Source: Flavobacterium humi (GTDB taxonomy: Bacteria > Bacteroidota > Bacteroidia > Flavobacteriales > Flavobacteriaceae). From it: a stretch of 64,000 nt of DNA. The notes under the pieces are model-generated. The model did not search any database. It saw nothing but the letters and a program-made list of their open reading frames with translations, and was not told the DNA's origin. Made by a program: the position numbers and the translations under genes. Numbering within the stretch: position 1 is the first letter of the stretch; each line of letters opens with the position of its first letter. Shown here one piece after another: positions 51,035 through 60,793 of this stretch. The DNA is taken from positions 1 to 64,000 of the forward strand of contig NZ_SRLH01000003.1 in NCBI RefSeq assembly GCF_004745595.1, in the 5' to 3' direction.

Positions 51035-53089
51035 TTACTGGAAATCAGCATCCGATACTCCTTCGTTGATTTTTACATCGGAAGTAAGCAATTTGATTTC
51101 AACACCTACGTTCATGTCAATCTCATAAGGGATTTTTACTCCTTTTACTTCTTTGTAATTACTGTAATAAGTAGTTTGCGTCATTTGCTGTCCACCTCTT
51201 TCAGCCGTTTTGGCTTCAGCGGTTTTCAATCCCGTTTTAACATCATAGTAATAGGTTGTCTTGTCGTTTTTGATCGCATATACATCATTACCGTTCATGT
51301 TTTCGATAGCTTGAAGCTTCACATTCGGGTTGGCTGCCAAAGTCAATTCTTCAAATGGAACCGCTCCTTCTTTTTGTTCTTTCAATTCTTCAGCAGTGAA
51401 GTCTTTTCTTTGCCCTTGCTGGATCATGTAACCTGATTTAGCGCCGATTACCCTTTTCATCATAGACTGACCCATCATTTTCATTTCCATGAACATTTTG
51501 CTGTCCGAAGTCATTTTAGTCGTTAATTCCAGAGGTGCTCCCTGAACTGTTCCTGAAGAAACCGTTACCACAGATTTAACCGCTTTAACCGCTTTTTCCC
51601 CACCAATAGCTTTAATGTAATTGTCAAAAACCGTTTTGGCTGTTACACCGGCAGGAATCGCAACGCTCATTTTCGGTTTTTCAACCGGGTTACCATATTT
51701 GTCAAAATAGAAAATAGGCAATTTTTCCTTAGCGCTCATTTTTTCCAAACCAGGCAAAACATCCGATCCTTTTCCAACGATGATTACGCGGGTGTTATCC
51801 GACATAAAGAATTTGTTGGCTGCAGCCTTGATATCTTCTGCGGTTACCGCATTGATGTTCTTGATGTAATTTTCGTAGAAATCCAAAGGCAACCCTTGTG
51901 TTTCTGTGTTTAAGGCATAACGGGCAATGGTAGCCGGTTTTTGGATCTGCATTACAAAGTTTCCGATGTATTTCGCTTTAGCCACTTTTAGGTCTTCTTC
52001 AGAAACCAATTCGGTTTTAATCCTTTTGATTTCGTTAAAGAACTGAACCACGGCACTATCGGTAACTACGTTTCTTACTGAAGCCTCAGAACGGAATTTT
52101 TCTACATATTTCCCTGATCCTAATGAAGAATAAGCACCGTAAGTCCATCCGTGTTTTTCACGTAAGTTCATAAACAAGCGCCCTTCTCCTCCTCCACCAA
52201 GGATTTGGTTGGCCAGGATCCCTGCGAAATATTCCTTATCGGTCATTTTCAGTTTAACTGTATTGACCAAGGCAATTTCAGATTGTACCGCGTTTGGCAT
52301 ATCCACAAAGTTGATTTGTGAGTACTGCACATTGCTTGGATCTGTGTATGTCAATGCCGGAGCCGTTGCTTTTTTCCAAGGGCCAAATTGTTTTTCGACC
52401 ATTTTCTGAACATCTTTCAAGGTAACATCTCCTACAATTACCAGGTAAGCGTTACCCGGAACGAAATAGGTGTTGTAATTTAAAAGGACATCGTTCAACG
52501 TTACATTATTGATTGTCGCTTCGCTTACATATTCCCCTGACGGATGGTTTTTACCGAAAGCCAGGACATCTTCCACACGCTCCGCTACAGAAGTTACGCT
52601 TTTTTCATTTGATTTCAGGCCTTCGATTAACTTGGCTTTTTCCTTATCCAGCTCTTCTTGTGTGAATACTGAATTCAAAGCGCCGTCAGCCATTAACTCC
52701 AGGATTCTTCCGGAATATTTCGATAAACCGCTGGCAAATGCCCCGTTTGAAGCGAAATTGATATCTGCCCCTAAGAAATCCACTTCTTCGTTGAAAGCGT
52801 CTTTGGACATTTTCTTGGTCCCATTCCCAATTAACGAACCGGTCAATTGTGCCACCCCTTTTTTGTCACCTTCAGTATACGGTGCATTATCGATGGTCAG
52901 GTTGAAGGAAACCCTTGGCAATTTATGGTTTTCGACTACCAATACCTTAAGGCCGTTTTTCAACACGAATGAAGACGGTTTCCCTACGTTGATGGTAGGA
53001 GATGGCCCCGGTTTAGGCTGTTTTCTGTCTTGTGCCTGCATAGTCATTGTCAACAACAAACCCGCAGCTATATAAATATATTTTTTCAT
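51035..53089 (-). CDS. M16 family peptidase-like subunit, zinc motif lost
   Basis: 684 residues from ATG 53089 (an earlier ATG at 53134 would overlap the upstream gene; the chosen one gives signal peptide MKKYIYIAAGLLLTMTMQAQ). N-terminal M16 repeats are clear (KNGLKVLVVENHKLPRVSF), but the HxxEH position reads GVAQLTGSLIGNGTKKM, so the active site is absent. C-terminal M16 repeat includes GGGGEGRLFMNLREKHGWTYG. After about residue 490 an extra beta-rich domain (DNYIKAIGGEKAVKAVKS ... NYKEVKGVKIPYEIDMN) resembles LolA/outer-membrane lipoprotein-sorting-like domains. The pair with the next gene is likely to be a heterodimer. Confidence 0.9.
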   Translation of the reverse strand: MKKYIYIAAGLLLTMTMQAQDRKQPKPGPSPTINVGKPSSFVLKNGLKVLVVENHKLPRVSFNLTIDNAPYTEGDKKGVAQLTGSLIGNGTKKMSKDAFNEEVDFLGADINFASNGAFASGLSKYSGRILELMADGALNSVFTQEELDKEKAKLIEGLKSNEKSVTSVAERVEDVLAFGKNHPSGEYVSEATINNVTLNDVLLNYNTYFVPGNAYLVIVGDVTLKDVQKMVEKQFGPWKKATAPALTYTDPSNVQYSQINFVDMPNAVQSEIALVNTVKLKMTDKEYFAGILANQILGGGGEGRLFMNLREKHGWTYGAYSSLGSGKYVEKFRSEASVRNVVTDSAVVQFFNEIKRIKTELVSEEDLKVAKAKYIGNFVMQIQKPATIARYALNTETQGLPLDFYENYIKNINAVTAEDIKAAANKFFMSDNTRVIIVGKGSDVLPGLEKMSAKEKLPIFYFDKYGNPVEKPKMSVAIPAGVTAKTVFDNYIKAIGGEKAVKAVKSVVTVSSGTVQGAPLELTTKMTSDSKMFMEMKMMGQSMMKRVIGAKSGYMIQQGQRKDFTAEELKEQKEGAVPFEELTLAANPNVKLQAIENMNGNDVYAIKNDKTTYYYDVKTGLKTAEAKTAERGGQQMTQTTYYSNYKEVKGVKIPYEIDMNVGVEIKLLTSDVKINEGVSDADFQ

Positions 53090-53102
53090 AGTAATTCTCA
53101 AC

Positions 53103-54428
53103 TTAGTTTTGTGCTTTGTCTTTGGCAGGAACATAATCTAAAATCAAACGTTGGTTTGGGTTTAAATATTTTTTTGCCACTTCTCTGATTTCTTCCCTTG
53201 TGATGGAACGGTAAATATCAATTTCAGTATTGATCAGGTTTACATCGCCATGCAACAAATAGGATGACGCCAGGTTTTCAGCGATTCCTTCGATACTTGC
53301 ATTGCTGTTTACATATTGGCTCTCGAAATTGTTTTGCAGTTTTTGGTAATCTTTCTCGGAGATCAATTCCGTTTGCAATTTCACGATTTCCTCATCTACT
53401 TCTTTCAATAAGCTTTCGGTAGTATTGGATCCCATTGGCAAACCGTAAAGGATGTACATTCCGTAATCTTCCTGAGTATAGTTGAAAGCCCCGATCTGCA
53501 AAGCCATTTTTTTGTCGTCTACCACTTTTTTGTACAATCTTGAACTTTTTCCGTCAGATAAAATAGAAGAAATCATATCCAATACTTTAGCGTCACGTGT
53601 TTTCATAGAAGGAGTCCTGTACGTACAAACCATCATCGGAATCTGGATGTTCGGATCTTCCCAGGTTGCCTTAATGGCTTGGGTAATTGGAGCCTCTTCG
53701 AATTTTTGTTTTACAACAGGCGTCCCTTTCTGGATAGGCCCGAAATAATTTTTAACCCATTCTTTAGCCTGAGCAGGATCAAAATCACCGGCTACTACTA
53801 AAACTGCATTGTTAGGAATGTAGAATTTTTTGTTGAACGCCTGGAATTCCTCCAGTTTGGCCGCATCCAAATGTTCCATTTCCCCGATGGTAGTCCAACG
53901 GTAAGGGTGTACTTTGAATAGGTTTTGCTTCACCGCCTTTAAGATATTTCCGTAAGGTTGATTGTCTATACGAAGTCTTTTCTCTTCCTTAACAACTTCA
54001 TTTTGGGTATCAACGCCAATTTGGTTGATTACCGGGTGCATCAATCTTTCAGATTCCATCCATAAAGCCAGCTGCAGGTTGTTGGAAGGGAAAACCTCAT
54101 AGTAATACGTCCTGTCGTCAGAAGTATTCGCATTATTGTTCCCGCCATTTGCCGTTACGATCTTGAACCACTCCCCACGGGCGATGTTGTCTGTCCCTTC
54201 AAATAAAAGGTGCTCGAAAAAATGCGCAAAACCGGTTCTGTTTGGCTGTTCGTCTTTTGCCCCAACGTGGTACATTACAGAAGTTACCACAACTGGTGCC
54301 GATTTGTCCTGATGTAAGATTACATGCAAACCGTTGTCTAGGTTGTATTCTTCAAACGCTACTTTCTGAGCTGAGGCAATACCTCCAAGCAGTAAAGCAG
54401 CACTTAAAGTCATCAATGATTTTTTCAT
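53103..54428 (-). CDS. M16 family zinc peptidase, catalytic subunit
   Basis: 441 residues with signal peptide (MKKSLMTLSAALLLGGIASA). Inverted zinc motif HFFEH in TGFAHFFEHLLFEGTD (near residue 67-71) and the distal Glu in NEVVKEEKRLRIDN. The second M16 repeat follows. Periplasmic insulinase/processing-peptidase type protease that degrades short peptides. Followed 13 bases later by its non-catalytic partner. Confidence 0.95.
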   Translation of the reverse strand: MKKSLMTLSAALLLGGIASAQKVAFEEYNLDNGLHVILHQDKSAPVVVTSVMYHVGAKDEQPNRTGFAHFFEHLLFEGTDNIARGEWFKIVTANGGNNNANTSDDRTYYYEVFPSNNLQLALWMESERLMHPVINQIGVDTQNEVVKEEKRLRIDNQPYGNILKAVKQNLFKVHPYRWTTIGEMEHLDAAKLEEFQAFNKKFYIPNNAVLVVAGDFDPAQAKEWVKNYFGPIQKGTPVVKQKFEEAPITQAIKATWEDPNIQIPMMVCTYRTPSMKTRDAKVLDMISSILSDGKSSRLYKKVVDDKKMALQIGAFNYTQEDYGMYILYGLPMGSNTTESLLKEVDEEIVKLQTELISEKDYQKLQNNFESQYVNSNASIEGIAENLASSYLLHGDVNLINTEIDIYRSITREEIREVAKKYLNPNQRLILDYVPAKDKAQN

Positions 54429-54556
54429 AAAAGTGATTAGTTAATAAATATAACATGATGAGTCTGCCTATTCGTTTTTTTGTTACAAAACCAAGTCATT
54501 TTTTTTATCAATCATTTTGATTGTAAGTCTTTTATAAATAATTTTTAACGGAAGAG

Positions 54557-54586
54557 TTGTGCAATAGAGAAATAATTGTATATTTG
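54557..54586 (+). promoter_or_regulatory. Promoter of rplU-rpmA
   Basis: TTG at 54557-54559, 19-base spacer, TATATTTG at 54579-54586. Exact fit to the Bacteroidota consensus; the rplU ATG is 29 bases downstream. Confidence 0.75.
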
Positions 54587-54615
54587 CAACCTTAAAATTA
54601 ATAAACATTATTGTT

Positions 54616-55053
54616 ATGTACGCAATCGTAGAGATAGCAGGGCAACAATTTAAAGTAAGCAAAGACTTAAAGGTTTATGTTCACCGTTTGGCTAACGAAG
54701 AAGGTTCAAAAGTTTCTTTTGACAAAGTTCTTTTGGTAGACGACAATGGCACAATCACTTTAGGCGCCCCAGCTATAGAAGGTGCTTCAGTAGAAGCAAA
54801 AGTGTTACAACACTTAAAAGGAGACAAAGTAATCGTTTTCAAAAAGAAAAGAAGAAAAGGTTACAAGAAAAGAAACGGTCACAGACAATATCTTACTCAG
54901 ATTTTAGTAGAAGGTATTTCAACTACCGGTGCTAAAAAAGCTGCTCCTAAGAAAGAAGCTGCTCCTAAAAAAGAAGCTGTAGCCACTGAAGAAGCTGTAG
55001 AAGCTCCTAAAAAGAAGGCTGTAAAAGCTAAAAAAGAAGATACACAAGAATAA
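54616..55053 (+). CDS. rplU: 50S ribosomal protein L21 with charged C-terminal extension
   Basis: 145 residues; the first 103 are a normal L21 (MYAIVEIAGQQFKVSKDLKV, then FKKKRRKGYKKRNGHRQYLT). The remaining ~40 form an Ala/Lys/Glu low-complexity tail with imperfect AAPKKEA repeats, a trait common in flavobacterial L21. Component of the large subunit. Operon with rpmA, 25 bases apart. Confidence 0.97.
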   Translation: MYAIVEIAGQQFKVSKDLKVYVHRLANEEGSKVSFDKVLLVDDNGTITLGAPAIEGASVEAKVLQHLKGDKVIVFKKKRRKGYKKRNGHRQYLTQILVEGISTTGAKKAAPKKEAAPKKEAVATEEAVEAPKKKAVKAKKEDTQE

Positions 55054-55078
55054 TAGTAACATTTAAAACCAAAACGTC

Positions 55079-55339
55079 ATGGCTCACAAGAAAGGTGTCG
55101 GTAGTTCGAAGAATGGTAGAGAATCAGAATCGAAACGCTTAGGTGTTAAGATTTATGGTGGTCAAGCTGCAATTGCTGGAAATATCATTGTAAGACAAAG
55201 AGGTTCTAAACATAACCCTGGAGAAAACGTTTACATGGGTAAAGATCATACTTTACATGCAAAAGTTGCCGGTGTTGTGAAATTCCAGAAAAAAGGTGAA
55301 AACAAATCTTATGTTTCTGTAGTTCCATTTGAAGCTTAA
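55079..55339 (+). CDS. rpmA: 50S ribosomal protein L27
   Basis: 86 residues, typical L27: [20 protein letters not shown] at the start, then [21 protein letters not shown]. The N-terminal tail begins directly at the conserved AHKKG without the cleavable extension of Firmicutes. It reaches the peptidyl-transferase centre. Terminator follows. Confidence 0.98.
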   Translation: MAHKKGVGSSKNGRESESKRLGVKIYGGQAAIAGNIIVRQRGSKHNPGENVYMGKDHTLHAKVAGVVKFQKKGENKSYVSVVPFEA

Positions 55340-55363
55340 GTCTATAAGAACTTATACAATATT

Positions 55364-55394
55364 AAAAACGCTCAGCAATTGAGCGTTTTTTTTT
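55364..55394 (+). terminator. Rho-independent terminator after rpmA
   Basis: AAAAACGCTCA/TGAGCGTTTTT stem with a GCAAT loop, followed by TTTTG. Confidence 0.9.
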
Positions 55395-55433
55395 GCTCCG
55401 GCTATTACGGCTGCCTCTTAACAATTTATTTAA

Positions 55434-55441
55434 TACCTTTG
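55434..55441 (+). promoter_or_regulatory. Putative -7 box for the QueD-type gene
   Basis: TACCTTTG, exact TAnnTTTG, 17 bases before the ATG at 55459. It makes the internal ATG the right start. No clear -33 box. Confidence 0.45.
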
Positions 55442-55458
55442 CATACAATCTGATTTTT

Positions 55459-55911
55459 ATGAGCAAGATACGAATTACCAAACAGTTTAATTTTGAAACC
55501 GGCCATGCGCTTTACGGCTATGACGGGAAATGCAAAAATGTCCATGGCCACAGTTACAAACTTTCCGTAACCGTGATCGGTTCGCCAATTACAGACCGGG
55601 ATAATGTAAAATATGGCATGGTGATCGATTTCTCAGATTTAAAAAAAATCGTTAAGGAAGATATTGTAGATATATTTGACCACGCTACAGTATTTAATGC
55701 CACAACGCCTCATATCGAACTGGCCAACGAACTGAAAACCCGCGGGCATCATGTCATTTTGGTTGATTACCAGCCGACGAGCGAGAACATGGTCATTGAT
55801 TTTGCCGCAAAAATAAAACGAAGGCTCCCGGATTCGATAAAACTCCACAGCTTAAGGCTCCAGGAAACCGAAACCTCTTTCGCAGAATGGTTTGCATCGG
55901 ATAACGAATAA
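55459..55911 (+). CDS. queD: 6-carboxytetrahydropterin synthase / PTPS-like (QueD type)
   Basis: 150 residues from ATG 55459; an upstream ATG at 55393 would add 22 residues of no family resemblance and lies in the terminator. Zinc ligands: His in ETGHALYGY and the pair in CKNVHGHSYK, plus the CxxxHGH cysteine. DHATVFNATTPH and TSENMVIDFA match conserved parts. Family members make 6-carboxy-tetrahydropterin from dihydroneopterin triphosphate for queuosine, or 6-pyruvoyltetrahydropterin; the queuosine role is more common in bacteria. Monocistronic. Confidence 0.88.
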   Translation: MSKIRITKQFNFETGHALYGYDGKCKNVHGHSYKLSVTVIGSPITDRDNVKYGMVIDFSDLKKIVKEDIVDIFDHATVFNATTPHIELANELKTRGHHVILVDYQPTSENMVIDFAAKIKRRLPDSIKLHSLRLQETETSFAEWFASDNE

Positions 55912-55929
55912 AGTATACCTAAAACATAG

Positions 55930-55957
55930 AAAGGACAGCAAAAACTGTCCTTTTTTT
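55930..55957 (+). terminator. Rho-independent terminator after queD
   Basis: AAAGGACAG/CTGTCCTTT stem with CAAAAA loop, then TTTT, 18 bases after the stop. Confidence 0.9.
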
Positions 55958-55976
55958 ATTTCCATAAATCTTATAA

Positions 55977-56003
55977 ATAAAAAAGGAGCCCAAAACGAGC
56001 TCC
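55977..56003 (-). terminator. Terminator of the nuo operon
   Basis: On the minus strand GGAGC, loop TCGTTTTGG, GCTCC, then TTTTTT. It lies 32 bases past the nuoN stop. Confidence 0.75.
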
Positions 56004-56034
56004 CCATATATCTTAATTTGTGAAATTAGTTCTT

Positions 56035-57405
56035 TTATCCTAAAAGGTTCAGGACATAGCCCGGGAATAATCCGATAAGGATATTAAGCAACAAAGCCAA
56101 AACAGCAACAATCTGATACGCCAATGGAACAGCAGGCAGGTTTTGTTCGCTATCTTTAGTATACAGAGCTAAAATGATTTTAAAATAATAGCCTACACTT
56201 ATTATTGAAGCGATAACCGCTACAATTACCAGAACGATCCATCCGGTTTGAATCAATTGGTTCAGCAAAAAGAATTTGGCAAAGAAACCGGCCAGGATAG
56301 GAATTCCGGCCATAGACAATAAAGAAGCCGTAAGTATTCCGGCCAATAACGGATGTGTTTTCCCAAAACCGTTAAAACTATCAATCGTTTCGTTCTGTTT
56401 TTCGCGGGTTACATAAATCACCACTGCAAAAAAGGCGATACCAGCCACAGCATATGCCGCAGCGTAATACAACAACACACTTGCCGCATTATTAAGGCAT
56501 AAAAGCGTCATTACCATAAAGCCCGCATGGGAAATCCCTGAAAAAGCAAACATACGTTTGACATTATTCTGGCGCAAAGCCATAATATTCCCTACCAGCA
56601 TCGAAGCAATGGCCACACAAACAATAATAACCTGGAAAGAATACGATTGCACAGGCAAAAGCTTCACCACTAACCTGAACAAAGCCGCCATAGCCACAAT
56701 TTTAGCCAAACTGCTCATCGTAGCCGTAGTCAGCGCAGGAGAACCTTCGTATACGTCCGGCGCCCAAAAATGAAATGGCACAGTAGCGATCTTAAACAAC
56801 ATCCCAATCAGCAATAATACAATCCCGATGAAATACCATTGTGGGAAATTCGAGTAATGGATAACCTGGTAAATAGCCTTCAGGTCAAAACTTCCGGTTG
56901 CTCCGTAAACCAGGCAAATCCCGAAAAGGATAATCCCTGAGGCAAAAGACCCCATTAAGAAGTATTTCATTCCTGCCTCGTTGCTTTTCAGGTTCAGCCT
57001 GTTACTGGCCGCAAGGATGTAAAGCGCGATAGACAATACTTCAATCCCTAAGAAAAACATAGACAAGTTTCCAAAAGAAACCATAGCAACCGCTCCAGCC
57101 AGCAAGAACACTTTTATCGCGACAAAATCGGAAATTTTAGTGCTTTGGTTTTTATAAAAATCATGGCTCATGGCCACCAGGAAAATAGTAATAATGATAA
57201 ACAGGCATGAAAATGCAGAAGAGAATTTATCTACAACAACCATATTGTTATAGTAACCTTTATCAAGACCAAATTCGGAAGCGGTAAGTCCCAAAATAGC
57301 CAAAAGCCCAATTATGGTCATTGGCACGATGGCTTTTCTGGCATTAAATATTTCCGCAATCAAACTTAAAATCCCTAATCCTGATATTGCTATTAATGTA
57401 TTCAT
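56035..57405 (-). CDS. nuoN: NADH-quinone oxidoreductase subunit N
   Basis: 456 residues, about 14 membrane helices, antiporter-like (ND2). Key pattern: ATVPFHFWAPDVYEGSPALTTA with the conserved Lys/Glu pumping residues of the family, and RMFAFSGISHAGFMVM. It is one of the three proton-pumping antiporter-like subunits of complex I. Last gene of the operon in this window. Confidence 0.97.
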   Translation of the reverse strand: MNTLIAISGLGILSLIAEIFNARKAIVPMTIIGLLAILGLTASEFGLDKGYYNNMVVVDKFSSAFSCLFIIITIFLVAMSHDFYKNQSTKISDFVAIKVFLLAGAVAMVSFGNLSMFFLGIEVLSIALYILAASNRLNLKSNEAGMKYFLMGSFASGIILFGICLVYGATGSFDLKAIYQVIHYSNFPQWYFIGIVLLLIGMLFKIATVPFHFWAPDVYEGSPALTTATMSSLAKIVAMAALFRLVVKLLPVQSYSFQVIIVCVAIASMLVGNIMALRQNNVKRMFAFSGISHAGFMVMTLLCLNNAASVLLYYAAAYAVAGIAFFAVVIYVTREKQNETIDSFNGFGKTHPLLAGILTASLLSMAGIPILAGFFAKFFLLNQLIQTGWIVLVIVAVIASIISVGYYFKIILALYTKDSEQNLPAVPLAYQIVAVLALLLNILIGLFPGYVLNLLG

Positions 57406-57453
57406 TTGTGATATGTATATTTTGAATCCTGATTGAAAATCAAATTCTAACTA

Positions 57454-58893
57454 TTATTGTCTATTAATTTTAGTAACAATCTCCTGTAAAGCAGGCGTTA
57501 TTAAATCGTTTATCGGTTTTGGGTACAATCCAAAGAAAAGCAACACCGCAATGATCACAACGAAAACGATGGTTTCCTGGGTGGTAACCGCTTTAAAAAC
57601 TTTGGCACCAGCCTCACCCAACATGACATGTTGGAACATTTTGAGCATATAAACAGCGCCCAGGATAATAGTCGTTCCGGCCAATATTGCGAACCAGATG
57701 TTGGCATTGTACAAACTATACAACAATGTGAATTCCCCGATAAAGTTGAATGTGGAAGGCAATGCCACCGAAGCCAGCATAACGATCATAAACATCGATG
57801 CGAACTTATTATCCTGGATCCTGATACCTCCCATTTCTGAAATTTCCTGCGTATTGAAACGTCTTTCGATGACTTCGGCTGCAAAAAACAGGCCTACTAC
57901 CACAAAACCGTGGGCAATCATCTGTAAAACGGCACCGCGCAATCCGTCAAGTGTTAAAGTATAAGCTCCCGCAGCAATCAATCCTACGTGCGCCAAAGAC
58001 GAATACGCCAATAATTTTTTAATATTCTTTTGCTTTAAAGCCACAACAGAACCATAAATAACCCCTGCAACACTCAATCCGATGAAAACATCCATGTACA
58101 TTTTGGCTGCGACAGGTGCAATAGGCAATTGCCAACGGATAACGCTATACAATCCCATTTTCAGCATTATCCCCGAAAGCAGCATCGTGCCGGCAGCCGG
58201 AGCTTTCTGATAGGTATTTGCCTGCCAGGAATGGAAAGGAACGATCGGGATTTTAATCGCATACGCTAAAAACAAAGCCAGGAAAATCCAGAATTGCTCC
58301 TGGCCCGACAAATGGATGGCATACAAGTCACCAATAAGCAAGCTTCCCGCCTTTTGGAACAGGTAAATGAATGCCACCAGCATAAACAACGAACCGGCCA
58401 ATGTATAAATAAAGAATTTGATGATGGCTTTTTTGCGTTCTTCCGCATCACCGTTGCCCCATAGCAAGGCTATAAAATAAATAGGGATTAATGATAATTC
58501 CCAGAATATGTAATACAGGAAAGCATCGGCACTTAAAAATGTCCCCACCATGGCAAACGACATAAACATCACCAAAGCATAGAAATTTTTGCTGTTGTTG
58601 TATTGGTTCCCAAAAGATGAAAACAAGATGATAGAGGTCAAGGCAGTTGTCAGCAGCAGCATAGCAACAGACAATCCGTCAACTTTTAAGGCGATAAACA
58701 AATTAGGGTTGGAAATCCAATTCTCGCGAAAATTGGTATCAATTCCGGCCATATGCTGATTGAATATGTATATCGAACCCGCCACTGAAGCCAAACTAAA
58801 AACCAAGGCTACTTTTTTAGCTAATTGATCACCGGCAAAATAAGTTGCGATAGCGCCGAATAATAAGAGAATGAGTATAAATGATACGTTCAT
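57454..58893 (-). CDS. nuoM: NADH-quinone oxidoreductase subunit M
   Basis: 479 residues, about 14 helices, ND4 type. Conserved block IPIVPFHSWQANTYQKAPAAG and LLAYSSLAHVGLIAAGAYT. Second proton-pumping antiporter-like subunit of complex I in the inner membrane. 13 bases after nuoL. Confidence 0.97.
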   Translation of the reverse strand: MNVSFILILLLFGAIATYFAGDQLAKKVALVFSLASVAGSIYIFNQHMAGIDTNFRENWISNPNLFIALKVDGLSVAMLLLTTALTSIILFSSFGNQYNNSKNFYALVMFMSFAMVGTFLSADAFLYYIFWELSLIPIYFIALLWGNGDAEERKKAIIKFFIYTLAGSLFMLVAFIYLFQKAGSLLIGDLYAIHLSGQEQFWIFLALFLAYAIKIPIVPFHSWQANTYQKAPAAGTMLLSGIMLKMGLYSVIRWQLPIAPVAAKMYMDVFIGLSVAGVIYGSVVALKQKNIKKLLAYSSLAHVGLIAAGAYTLTLDGLRGAVLQMIAHGFVVVGLFFAAEVIERRFNTQEISEMGGIRIQDNKFASMFMIVMLASVALPSTFNFIGEFTLLYSLYNANIWFAILAGTTIILGAVYMLKMFQHVMLGEAGAKVFKAVTTQETIVFVVIIAVLLFFGLYPKPINDLITPALQEIVTKINRQ

Positions 58894-58906
58894 TGATGTA
58901 TGATTA

Positions 58907-60787
58907 TTAAACTAAAAATAAATAAATTAAAATCGAAGAAACTCCAATTACAAAGGCGAAAAGATACAATCCGATACTTCCGTTCTGTACTGATTTCCCC
59001 TGGTTCCCGATTTCGTTTGTCAGTTTTCCCAATCCGAAAACAAATCCTGAAACCGCCTCTTCCACATATTTCCTGAAGAAATGGGACACTTTGTATAACG
59101 GATTCACAAAAAGGGCCTCATATGCTTCGTCAACATAATACTTGTTGTACAATACTTTGGCAATTCCTTTTATTTCCGAATCTTCGGCAGGCAATTGATT
59201 TTGTTTGATATATTTAGAGTAAGCGATTCCGATACCTAATAAAGCTCCGGCGGTGGCAATAGCCATCAATGTATATTCGGTAGCACCCAAATGATGCGCT
59301 TCGTGGGCCTTATTGAAGAAAGGCTCCAGGTAATGATTCAACCAGCTGTTCCCCGGCAAGCTTATCAATCCTCCGATAGCCGCCAAAAAGGCAAGTATAA
59401 TCAATGGGATTGTAATTAAGGAAGGGCTTTCGTGCAAATGGTGTTTCTGCTCTTCCGTTCCCCTGAATTCCTGGAAAAACGTAAGGTACATCAATCGGAA
59501 CATATAAAAAGCCGTCATGATAGAAGCGATGGAGCCAATAACCCAGAGTACAATGTTTCCGTGGAAAGCCGTCATTAAGATTTCATCTTTGGACCAGAAC
59601 CCTGCAAAAGGGAAAATCCCAGCAATGGCTAATGTTGAAATCATCATGGTCCAGAAAGTAACCGGCATGGCTTTTCGCAATCCGCCCATTCTTCGCATAT
59701 CCTGCTCCCCGTGCAAAGCATGGATGACAGAACCGGATCCCAGGAACAGGCAGGCCTTGAAGAAAGCGTGCGTGATTACGTGGAACACAGCCACTTCATA
59801 AGCGCCAAGACCCAAAGCCAAAAACATCAGCCCTAATTGGGAAACGGTAGAATAAGCCAATACTTTTTTGATATCGGTCTGAACCAATCCGATAGAGGCA
59901 GCCACTACGGCAGTAATGGTTCCAACTATCGCGATAATATCTTGTACATAAGGTGTCAGGTCAAATAGGAAATGCATTCTTGTTACCATGAAAATACCTG
60001 CCGTAACCATCGTAGCCGCGTGGATCAATGCAGAAACCGGTGTAGGTCCGGCCATCGCATCCGGCAACCAGGTATACAATGGAATTTGCGCAGATTTACC
60101 GCAGGCACCTATAAACAGGCACAAAGCCGCGATAGAAAGCAATGGGTTGGACAAAACAGCACTATTGCTCAAAATGGACGTCTTAAGTGTTGCATAATCC
60201 AAAGTATGGAATAAGTATCCTAAGATAAACAAACCGATCAGCAAACCTAAATCTCCGATCCTGTTCATGATGAATGCTTTTTTTGCAGCATCGTTATACT
60301 CCTGGTTTTTATACCAGAAACCGATCAAAAGGTAAGAACAAAGCCCTACGCCTTCCCAACCGATGAACATAATAAGCAGGTTGCTTCCCATAACCAAAGT
60401 GATCATGAAAAACACAAACAGGTTCAAATAGGCAAAAAACTTATGCATATTCTCATCATCGTGCATATAGCTGATGGAATACATATGGATCAATGTCCCG
60501 ATCCCGGTTACAAAAAGCAACCACAGGATAGACAACTGATCTAATAGAAACGAAAAGTCAATATTGAATTTTTCCAAAGAAATCCATTGGAATAAATCAA
60601 CCTGTACAGGTTGCCCTGTCGATTGAAGCAACGCAAAGAAATAAGTGGTTGCAAAGAAGGAAATCAGGACAGATAAAGTCCCTATAATTCCGGAAATGGA
60701 TTTCCCGGCCTTTTTCCCTAAAAAAACATTGAATAAAAATCCGCAGAACGGAGCTAACAATAATACTAAAGCTAATTTTTTTTCCAT
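58907..60787 (-). CDS. nuoL: NADH-quinone oxidoreductase subunit L
   Basis: 626 residues, ND5 type. Signatures: WEGVGLCSYLLIGFWY, SAQIPLYTWLPDAMAGPTPVS and LAYSTVSQLGLMFLALG. It carries the long lateral helix HL at its C-terminus that links the antiporter-like subunits. 6 bases before the start of nuoL is the end of nuoK. Confidence 0.97.
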   Translation of the reverse strand: MEKKLALVLLLAPFCGFLFNVFLGKKAGKSISGIIGTLSVLISFFATTYFFALLQSTGQPVQVDLFQWISLEKFNIDFSFLLDQLSILWLLFVTGIGTLIHMYSISYMHDDENMHKFFAYLNLFVFFMITLVMGSNLLIMFIGWEGVGLCSYLLIGFWYKNQEYNDAAKKAFIMNRIGDLGLLIGLFILGYLFHTLDYATLKTSILSNSAVLSNPLLSIAALCLFIGACGKSAQIPLYTWLPDAMAGPTPVSALIHAATMVTAGIFMVTRMHFLFDLTPYVQDIIAIVGTITAVVAASIGLVQTDIKKVLAYSTVSQLGLMFLALGLGAYEVAVFHVITHAFFKACLFLGSGSVIHALHGEQDMRRMGGLRKAMPVTFWTMMISTLAIAGIFPFAGFWSKDEILMTAFHGNIVLWVIGSIASIMTAFYMFRLMYLTFFQEFRGTEEQKHHLHESPSLITIPLIILAFLAAIGGLISLPGNSWLNHYLEPFFNKAHEAHHLGATEYTLMAIATAGALLGIGIAYSKYIKQNQLPAEDSEIKGIAKVLYNKYYVDEAYEALFVNPLYKVSHFFRKYVEEAVSGFVFGLGKLTNEIGNQGKSVQNGSIGLYLFAFVIGVSSILIYLFLV

Positions 60788-60793
60788 TAGTAT

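Noticed and set aside
54500..54540. TTGTTACAAAACC upstream of the M16 genes as another ECF motif copy
   Set aside because: On the minus strand TGTAACAA has one mismatch and no TTGATATA-like box at 13 bases; it is in a T/A-rich stretch where chance matches are likely.
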